Positions 58,587-64,000 of a stretch of DNA of 64,000 bases are shown piece after piece. The stretch comes from Amycolatopsis deserti. GTDB lineage: Bacteria; Actinomycetota; Actinomycetes; Mycobacteriales; Pseudonocardiaceae. The notes beneath the pieces were generated by a model, which did not search any database, was not told the origin of the DNA, and worked only from the letters and a program-made list of their open reading frames with translations. The stretch is from NCBI RefSeq assembly GCF_014653945.1, contig NZ_BNAU01000002.1, positions 491,914 through 555,913 on the forward strand. The letters are read 5' to 3'. Made by a program: the position numbers and the translations under genes. The first letter of the stretch is position 1; the number at the start of each line of letters is the position of its first letter.

Positions 58587-59061
58587 ACGGTTCCGCCGCT
58601 TGCCGGAGCAGCGGCGTGATCCGGTAGCCGAGGAGCTGGCGCATCACCAGGGCGGTGTTCGTGCGCTCGACGCCGGGGATGGCGAGGATCAGCCCGGCGA
58701 TGCGGTAAAGGTCGTCGGCGTCGCGGGCGACCACCTGGATCATCAGGTCGACCGGGCCGGAGATCCCCTGCACCTGCAGCACCTCGGGCACGCCGGCGAG
58801 TGCGGCGGCGACCTCGTCGAGCAGCCGTTGGGTCACCTGCGCCGTGATGAACGCCGACAGCGGATACCCCAGCGCCGCCGGGGAGATCCGGCGTTCGAAC
58901 GAGTCCAGCGCGCTGCTCTCCAGCCGCGCGAGGCGGGATTGGGCGGTGTTGCGGGAGATTCCCGCCCGGTCGGCGAGGGCCAGCGTGGTCGCGCGCGGGT
59001 GCTCGGCCAGTTCCAGCAGGATCCGGGCGTCCACCGCGTCGACCGGGCCGTCATGGGGCAT
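58582..59061 (-). CDS. Lrp/AsnC-family transcriptional regulator
   Basis: 159 aa. HTH: VDARILLELAEHPRATTLAL, ADRAGISRNTAQSRLARLES. C-terminal RAM/ACT-like ligand domain with VTQRLLDEVAAALAGVPEVL, VQGISGPVDLMIQVVARDAD and LAIPGVERTNTALVMRQLLG. Lrp-type regulators respond to amino acids. Divergent from an AceE-like gene with two inverted repeats between. Its stop lies inside the long inverted-repeat element. Confidence 0.88.
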   Translation of the reverse strand: MPHDGPVDAVDARILLELAEHPRATTLALADRAGISRNTAQSRLARLESSALDSFERRISPAALGYPLSAFITAQVTQRLLDEVAAALAGVPEVLQVQGISGPVDLMIQVVARDADDLYRIAGLILAIPGVERTNTALVMRQLLGYRITPLLRQAAEPS

Positions 59062-59106
59062 TCTGCTCGCCTCTCGATCCGTGCGGAAGCCCGCGATTGG
59101 GCACTT

Positions 59107-59135
59107 TGCTCAACTTCGGGCCGGACTGTTGAGCA
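59107..59135. promoter_or_regulatory. Inverted repeat TGCTCAAC-N13-GTTGAGCA
   Basis: Perfect 8-bp arms in the lrp/aceE-like intergenic region, nearer the lrp gene. Likely Lrp-type operator. Confidence 0.55.
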
Positions 59136-59144
59136 TCAGTCCAG

Positions 59145-59170
59145 CAGGTTGCTTCACTGTGAGCAACCTG
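59145..59170. promoter_or_regulatory. Inverted repeat CAGGTTGCT-N8-AGCAACCTG
   Basis: Perfect 9-bp arms, 22 nt before the AceE-like ATG. Second candidate Lrp site, or an mRNA hairpin in the leader. Confidence 0.5.
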
Positions 59171-59192
59171 CACCCCGGATCGAGGATGGCCG

Positions 59193-61505
59193 ATGAGCGA
59201 CCCCGCCGTCACCCCGCTGGACACCGACGTGCTGCGCGCGGTCGAGGACCGGGTGCTGTGGCTGTCCAGCGCGATCATCCACCACGCCAACCGGGTGCGG
59301 CCCAACCCGTCGGGACTGAAGGTCGGCGGCCACCAGGCGTCGTCGGCGTCGATGGTCTCGATCATGACGGCGCTGTGGTTCAACCACCTCCGCCCGCGGG
59401 ACCGGGTTTCGGTCAAGCCGCACGCCTCGCCGGTGCTGCACGCGATCAACTACCTGCTTGGCGAGCTGGACGCCTCCTACCTGCCGCGGCTGCGCGAGTT
59501 CGGCGGGCTGCAGAGCTATCCCAGCCGCACCAAGGATCCCGACCCCGCCGACTACTCCACCGGCTCGGTCGGCATCGGCGCCACCGCCCCCATCTGGGGC
59601 GCGGTCTCCCGGCGCTATGTCGACACCGCGTTCGGCGGCGCGGGCACCGGCCGCCAGTACTCCCTCGTCGGCGACGCCGAACTGGACGAGGGCGCGGTGT
59701 GGGAGGCGGTGCTCGACCCGGGTGTGGCCGAGCTGGGTGAGATCGTCTGGATCGTCGACCTCAACCGCCAGTCCCTGGACCGGATCGTGCCCAACATCGC
59801 CGCCGGCAAGCTCCAGGGCATGTTCGCCGCCGCGGGCTGGCAGGTCATCAAGCTCAAATACGGCCGCCTCCTGGAGGAACTGTTCACCCGCCCCGGCGGA
59901 ACCGAACTGCGGCAGCGCATCGACGCGATGACCAACCCCGAATACCAGCGCCTGCTGCGCTGCGACGCGACCGAACTGCGCCGTCGCCTGCCCGGCGAGG
60001 GGCCGGGCGCGAAGGCCATCGCCGCACTCGTCGCGGGCCTCGACGACACCGCCTTAGTCGAGGCGATCGCCAACCTCGGCGGCCACGACGTCACCGCGCT
60101 GGACCAGGCTTTCGGCGAGATCGACGACACCCGCCCGACCGTGATCTTCGCCTACACCATCAAGGGCCACGGCCTGGCGACCAAGGGCCACCCGCAGAAC
60201 CATTCCGCGCTGCTGTCCGACGCCCAGATGCGCGAGCTGGCCGACCGGCTCGGCGCCGACCTCGACGACCCGTGGCGCGCCTTCCCTGAGGGCACCCCGG
60301 AGCACGCGCTGTGCCGGCGGACCGCGCAACGCCTGCGCCGCCCGGAAATCCCCACCGTCGCACCACCGCCGGTGCCCGCGGACTTCGGCCGCACCCCCAC
60401 CGGCACCGCCACGACGCAGGCCGCGCTCGGCCGCGCCCTGCTCGACCTCACCCGCGAAGCGCCCGAGACCGCCCGCCGGGTCGTGACCGTGAGCCCGGAC
60501 GTCAGCTCCACCACGAACCTGGGCGGCTGGGTCAACAAGGTCGGCGTGTGGTCGGTGCAGGAACGCCCGGACTGGTTCGCCGACGACGCCGAAACCATCC
60601 TGCACTGGCGGGAAAAGCCCACCGGGCAACACATCGAGCTGGGCATCGCCGAGACCAACCTGGTCAGCCTGCTCGGCGAACTGGGCGCCACCTGGAGCCG
60701 CTGGGGCCAGCCCCTGCTGCCCATCGGCGTGCTCTACGACCCGTTCGTCGAACGCGCGCTGGAACCGTGGTCCTACGGCATCTACGCGGGCGGGCAGTCG
60801 ATCCTCATCGGCACCCCGTCCGGCGTGACCCTCGCGCCCGAGGGCGGCGCGCACCAGTCGATCAAGACGCCGTCGATCGGGCTGGAGCAACCCGGTTGCC
60901 TCACCTACGAACCGGCGTTCGCCCTCGATGCCGAGTGGACACTGCTGGCCGCCCTCGCCCAGCTCGGCAAACCCGGCGGCAGCTCCGCGTACCTGCGGCT
61001 GTCCACCCGCCCCGTCGACCAGACGCTGGCCGCCGTGCCCGGCGACCCGGCTGCCCGCGAACGCCGTCGCCGCCAGGTCGTCGCCGGCGCCTATCCCCTG
61101 CGCCGCACCGAGAACGCCGCGGTGACGATCGCCGCGATGGGCGCGGTGGTGCCCGAGGCCCTCGACGCCGCGGCGCGCCTGGACCAGATCGGCGTTCCCG
61201 CCGACGTCGTGTGCGTGACGAGCCCAGATCTGCTCCACCGCGCGCTTCGCGCCCGCCAAGGCCACGAACACGCCGATACCTGGGTCCTCGACCAGGTCTT
61301 CCCGGCCGACCGCGCCACGCCGCTGGTGACCGTCCTCGATGGACACCCGCACACGCTGTCGTTCCTCGCCACCGTCAACCGGGTGCGCACGACCGCGCTG
61401 GGCGTCACCCGCTTCGGCCAGTCCGGTTCACTGGAGGACGTCTACCGGCACCACGGCCTGGACAGCGACAGCATCGTCCGCGCGGCGCTCGACGTCACCG
61501 CCTAA
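59193..61505 (+). CDS. AceE-like ThDP-dependent dehydrogenase E1/transketolase family protein
   Basis: 770 aa. HHANRVRPNPSGLKVGGHQA, YSTGSVGIGATAPIWGAVSR, VGDAELDEGAVWEAVLDPGV near residue 160 (ThDP GDx...N motif with DLNRQSLDR), FAYTIKGHGLATKGHPQNHS, then the Pyr domain VTVSPDVSSTTNLGGW and HIELGIAETNLVSLLGELGA (catalytic Glu). It resembles homodimeric pyruvate dehydrogenase E1 but is shorter. It likely decarboxylates a branched or unusual 2-oxo acid; no E2/E3 genes are nearby. The Lrp pairing suggests an amino-acid-derived oxo acid. Confidence 0.82.
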   Translation: MSDPAVTPLDTDVLRAVEDRVLWLSSAIIHHANRVRPNPSGLKVGGHQASSASMVSIMTALWFNHLRPRDRVSVKPHASPVLHAINYLLGELDASYLPRLREFGGLQSYPSRTKDPDPADYSTGSVGIGATAPIWGAVSRRYVDTAFGGAGTGRQYSLVGDAELDEGAVWEAVLDPGVAELGEIVWIVDLNRQSLDRIVPNIAAGKLQGMFAAAGWQVIKLKYGRLLEELFTRPGGTELRQRIDAMTNPEYQRLLRCDATELRRRLPGEGPGAKAIAALVAGLDDTALVEAIANLGGHDVTALDQAFGEIDDTRPTVIFAYTIKGHGLATKGHPQNHSALLSDAQMRELADRLGADLDDPWRAFPEGTPEHALCRRTAQRLRRPEIPTVAPPPVPADFGRTPTGTATTQAALGRALLDLTREAPETARRVVTVSPDVSSTTNLGGWVNKVGVWSVQERPDWFADDAETILHWREKPTGQHIELGIAETNLVSLLGELGATWSRWGQPLLPIGVLYDPFVERALEPWSYGIYAGGQSILIGTPSGVTLAPEGGAHQSIKTPSIGLEQPGCLTYEPAFALDAEWTLLAALAQLGKPGGSSAYLRLSTRPVDQTLAAVPGDPAARERRRRQVVAGAYPLRRTENAAVTIAAMGAVVPEALDAAARLDQIGVPADVVCVTSPDLLHRALRARQGHEHADTWVLDQVFPADRATPLVTVLDGHPHTLSFLATVNRVRTTALGVTRFGQSGSLEDVYRHHGLDSDSIVRAALDVTA

Positions 61506-62059
61506 CGCAGGCCGGTGAGGTGCGCCCGCGCGGCGGGGCGGCCCGCGAACAGCAGCATGATCGCCCACGCCGGGCCGCTCACTTCGGGGCCCTCGCCCAC
61601 TGACCAGCCGTTGTCGGTCGCGCGGTAGTGGTACCCGCCGAAACGGCGGCGGGCGTGGAACATCCGCGGCTTGGCCCACAGCCGCTGCGCGACGTGCGCG
61701 GCGGCTTCCGGCGGCACAGCGAGGTGTTTGCCCGACGGCAGCGCGATGTCCAAGCCGTGCACGAGGATGTCGAGCAGTACCTCGTGCACGCCGATGCTCG
61801 GCGGGGTGCGCCGGTACCCGGCGAGGGCGCGGATCTCCGTGGCGAGCCCGTCCGTGCCCGGGTAGGCGCACGCGGAATCGTGGATCGCGCGATTCACGTC
61901 GCCGCGCGCCCGGATCGCGGCGGCCAGCGCGTCCCGGAGGCTGGTCCGGTACTGGGTGGCCAGGTGGGCCGCGACGTCGCGCACCGTCCACCCCTCGCAC
62001 AGCGACGGGCGGGCCCATTCGTCGCCGGTCAGCTCGTCCAGCAGGTCCGCGATCGCCAC
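61502..62059 (-). CDS. MDMPI/DinB-like mycothiol-dependent protein with lost 5' end
   Basis: 185 aa from the GTG at 62059: AIADLLDELTGDEWARPSLC, GWTVRDVAAHLATQYRTSLR, VLLDILVHGLDIALPSGKHL (metal His), RATDNGWSVGEGPEVSGPAW. An in-frame ATG at 62101 precedes it by 14 codons (MDDADLWRAIDT), but codon 13 is TAG at 62063-62065 where homologues usually have Glu (GAG to TAG is one change). The shorter product could still be made from the GTG, without part of helix 1. Its stop overlaps the AceE-like stop on the other strand. Confidence 0.75.
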   Translation of the reverse strand: MAIADLLDELTGDEWARPSLCEGWTVRDVAAHLATQYRTSLRDALAAAIRARGDVNRAIHDSACAYPGTDGLATEIRALAGYRRTPPSIGVHEVLLDILVHGLDIALPSGKHLAVPPEAAAHVAQRLWAKPRMFHARRRFGGYHYRATDNGWSVGEGPEVSGPAWAIMLLFAGRPAARAHLTGLR

Positions 62060-62161
62060 GCGCTAGGTGTCGATGGCCCGCCACAGGTCGGCGTCGTCCA
62101 TGACACTGAATCGTGCGGGCCGGGCCGGGCGTTATAGCCGTGCGGTGATCGCTGGAGCTGC

Positions 62162-62275
62162 TATGATCAAAGTGGAGTGACTCGTGCGAAGGAGACCCCA
62201 CGTGGCAGGTGAAGACGACATCTCCGGGTGAGTCCCGGAGCTAGCTGGCCACCGGCAGGCATTGCCGTCGTGGCC
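62162..62275 (+). promoter_or_regulatory. ABC-F leader with uORF and terminator-like hairpins
   Basis: -10 TATGAT (62162-62167); a GGAG site and a 9-codon uORF (62202-62231); hairpin CTCCGGG/CCCGGAG (62222-62228 with 62234-62240) across the uORF stop; then GGCCAC-CGGCA/TGCCG-GTGGCC (62247-62275) followed by GTCTTGT. ABC-F genes in actinomycetes are known to use ribosome-stalling attenuation, so this leader likely senses ribosome-targeting antibiotics. Confidence 0.58.
62202..62231 (+). CDS. uORF leader peptide (9 aa) of the ABC-F gene
   Basis: GTG start with GGAG 10 nt upstream, encoding MAGEDDISG; the stop lies in a hairpin loop. Candidate stalling peptide for antibiotic-dependent induction. 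Short acidic composition, no known match. Confidence 0.45.
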   Translation: MAGEDDISG

Positions 62276-62322
62276 GTCTTGTCGTCCACTCGTTCCGCCA
62301 CGCATTCCGAGGTTTCTTCGTC

Positions 62323-63930
62323 ATGTCCGATGCTCGTATCGTCGTGTCCGGCCTGTCTTTTTCCTGGCCGGACGACACCCCCGTGTTCGACCAGCTGTCC
62401 GTCACCGTCCCGGACGGGCGCACCGGTCTGGTCGCGCCCAACGGCGCCGGGAAGTCCACCCTGCTCCGGCTCGTCGCCGGTGAGCTGCGGCCGTCGGCGG
62501 GCAGCGTGTCCGTGGACGGGCTGCTCGGGTACCTGCCGCAGGATCTGCCGCTGACCGGCGACCTCACCGTCGCCGAGGTACTCGGCATCGCGCCGGTGCT
62601 GCGGGCGCTGGCCGCGGTCGAGGCCGGTGACGTGGCCGAGGAGCACTTCACCACGATCGGCACCGACTGGGACGTCGAGGAGCGCACGCGCGCCCAGCTG
62701 GACCGGCTCGGCCTCGGCCACGTCACGCTGGACCGGCGGCTGGACACCTTGTCCGGCGGGCAGATCGTGTCGCTCGGGCTGGCCGCCCAGCTGCTCCGGC
62801 GGCCCGACGTGCTGCTTCTCGACGAGCCCACCAACAACCTCGACCTGGACGCCCGGCGCCGCCTCTACGCCGTGCTCGACGACTGGTCCGGCTGCATGCT
62901 CGTGGTGAGCCACGACCGCGCGCTGCTCGACCGGATGGACCGCATCGCGGAACTGGAGGCCGGCGGGATCACCTTCTACGGCGGCAATTTCACCGAATAC
63001 GAGCAAGCCGTGCAGGCCGCGCGCGAGGTCGCCGAGAAGAACATCCGCAACGCCGAGCAGGAGGTCAAGCGGGAGAAGCGCGAGATGCAGCAGGCCCGGG
63101 AGCGGGCCGCGAAGCGGGCGAGCACCGCGCAGCGCAACATCGCCAGCGCCGGGCTGCCGAAGATCGTCGCCGGGACGCTGAAGCGCAACGCGCAGGAGTC
63201 GGCGGGCAAGGCCGACGGCACGCACGCGGCGCGGGTCAGCGCGGCGAAGGCGAAGCTGGACCAGGCGGAGCGGTCGCTGCGGGAGGACCAGAAGATCGTC
63301 CTGGAACTCCCCCGGACGGCGGTGCCCGCGGGGCGGACGCTGTTCCTCGGCGAGGGTCTGCGGAAGCGGGAGTTGTTCGGCGCGGGCGTGGACCTGGCCG
63401 TGCGCGGGCCGGAACGGATCGCGCTGACCGGGCCCAACGGGTCGGGCAAGTCGACGTTGCTGCGGCTGGTCAGCGGTGATCTGGAGCCGGACGCCGGTTC
63501 GATCCGGCGGGCGGACGGGCGGGTCGCGTACCTGTCGCAGCGGCTGGACCTGCTCGACGACGACCGCACGGTGGCGGAGAACCTGGCCGCTGCCGCGCCC
63601 GGCATGCTTCCGGCCGATCGGATGAACCTGCTGGCGCGCTTCCTGTTCCGCGGCGCGCGGGCGCACCTGCCGGTGCGGGCCCTCTCCGGTGGCGAACGCC
63701 TGCGCGCGACGCTGGCGTGCGTGCTGTTCGCCGAGCCCGCGCCGCAGTTGCTGTTGCTCGACGAGCCGACGAACAACCTCGACCTGGTGAGCACCGGCCA
63801 GCTGGAGGCCGCGCTGAACGCCTACCGGGGCGCGTTCGTGGTCGTCAGCCACGACGAGCGTTTCCTGGCCGGCATCGGCGTCGAGCGCCGCCTGCACCTG
63901 GCCGGGGGACGGTTGCTGGAGGCGGCGTGA
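62323..63930 (+). CDS. ABC-F family ribosome-protection/translation factor
   Basis: 535 aa with two ABC domains and no membrane helices. Domain 1: APNGAGKSTLLRL (Walker A near residue 38), LDTLSGGQ, VLLLDEPTNNLDLDARRRLY, VVSHDRALLDR. A charged linker (EKNIRNAEQEVKREKREMQQ) forms the P-site-binding arm. Domain 2: TGPNGSGKSTLLRLVSGDLE, RALSGGERLRATLACVLF, LLLLDEPTNNLDLVS. Probably dislodges ribosome-targeting antibiotics (inference from family). The uORF/terminator leader suggests inducible expression. Confidence 0.88.
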   Translation: MSDARIVVSGLSFSWPDDTPVFDQLSVTVPDGRTGLVAPNGAGKSTLLRLVAGELRPSAGSVSVDGLLGYLPQDLPLTGDLTVAEVLGIAPVLRALAAVEAGDVAEEHFTTIGTDWDVEERTRAQLDRLGLGHVTLDRRLDTLSGGQIVSLGLAAQLLRRPDVLLLDEPTNNLDLDARRRLYAVLDDWSGCMLVVSHDRALLDRMDRIAELEAGGITFYGGNFTEYEQAVQAAREVAEKNIRNAEQEVKREKREMQQARERAAKRASTAQRNIASAGLPKIVAGTLKRNAQESAGKADGTHAARVSAAKAKLDQAERSLREDQKIVLELPRTAVPAGRTLFLGEGLRKRELFGAGVDLAVRGPERIALTGPNGSGKSTLLRLVSGDLEPDAGSIRRADGRVAYLSQRLDLLDDDRTVAENLAAAAPGMLPADRMNLLARFLFRGARAHLPVRALSGGERLRATLACVLFAEPAPQLLLLDEPTNNLDLVSTGQLEAALNAYRGAFVVVSHDERFLAGIGVERRLHLAGGRLLEAA

Positions 63931-63993
63931 ACCGGGATGTCACATCCGCGCGCCGGGCGGTGTCTGCATGACGAGCGACCCGAGGAGGAACCC

Positions 63994-64000
63994 GTGACCG
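63994..64000 (+). CDS. Start of a further gene, cut by the window end
   Basis: GTG with GAGGAGG 7-8 nt upstream; only two codons are visible. Product unknown. Confidence 0.35.

Noticed and set aside
1..64000. CRISPR array, tRNA/rRNA genes or intact insertion sequences
   Set aside because: No regularly spaced short repeats, no recognisable tRNA or rRNA, and no transposase with flanking inverted repeats were seen by reading.

Overview
The window looks like a chromosomal segment of a high-GC actinomycete, probably a Pseudonocardiales member such as Amycolatopsis (inference). GC is very high throughout. GTG starts are frequent, and several start codons sit 6-7 nt after a -10-like hexamer, as expected for leaderless mRNAs. 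Genes of mycothiol-type (DinB/MDMPI) enzymes, an F420/FMN split-barrel oxidoreductase and a BTAD-type regulator fit this. No rRNA, tRNA, CRISPR array or intact insertion sequence was seen.

Layout. 1-4346 (-): a coupled catabolic operon (BKACE-type cleavage enzyme cut by the window edge, SDR, VOC protein, ACS-type MFS), then a 5'-truncated MFS gene. 4.5-9.5 kb: polysaccharide deacetylase, MDMPI-fold enzyme, SigG-like ECF sigma factor, and an ArsR/DHA2-MFS divergon. 9.5-18.7 kb: an island centred on an IclR regulator. ALDH and a sugar-porter-type MFS run one way; a formaldehyde-activating-enzyme (Fae) homologue, an enolase-superfamily enzyme, ALDH, a 3-hydroxyisobutyrate-type dehydrogenase and a frameshifted Fe-alcohol dehydrogenase run the other way. 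Both sides carry the same CGCAAC-N4-GTTGCG palindrome. 19-26 kb: YceI/MarR divergon, a cyclase/FAH-hydrolase/amidohydrolase operon with a LysR regulator, and an O-methyltransferase.

26.3-37.9 kb: a second catabolic island. The minus operon runs bicupin, alpha/beta hydrolase, HisD-type dehydrogenase, SDR, a 26-codon mini-ORF and HpcH/HpaI aldolase, opposite a LacI regulator. A HisD paralogue plus nitrilase, a LysR gene, an MHS transporter and a SnoaL-like protein follow. A near-identical 14-bp palindrome (ATACGTAT core) lies 26-37 nt before four of these genes, which predicts one LacI regulon.

38-49 kb: TerC behind a likely yybP-ykoY (Mn2+) riboswitch and coupled to a 32-residue membrane protein; frameshifted CDF transporter; PucR regulator opposite a D-amino-acid dehydrogenase-like gene; a Gre-factor homologue; DHFR-like protein; two imine-reductase-like genes opposite a 1061-aa BTAD/NB-ARC/TPR regulator. 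49.2-56.1 kb: a 96-bp tandem repeat, PPOX protein, TetR/DHA2-MFS divergon with two identical-architecture operators, pentapeptide-repeat membrane protein, SMP-30, OsmC, quinone oxidoreductase and an excisionase-like HTH protein.

56.1-64 kb: DoxX, a small membrane protein, flavin reductase and DHFR-like genes. An ACT-like-domain gene lies behind an apparent attenuator with a leaderless 15-codon leader peptide. A 126-nt symmetric inverted-repeat element separates it from an Lrp/AceE-like divergon. An MDMPI gene with a nonsense codon follows, then an ABC-F gene behind a second uORF/terminator leader.

Four genes are broken by a single lesion each (truncation, two 1-nt frameshifts, one nonsense codon). 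The best candidates for new biology are the two attenuator leaders, the 126-nt element, the Fae-homologue island with its shared operator, and the LacI regulon.
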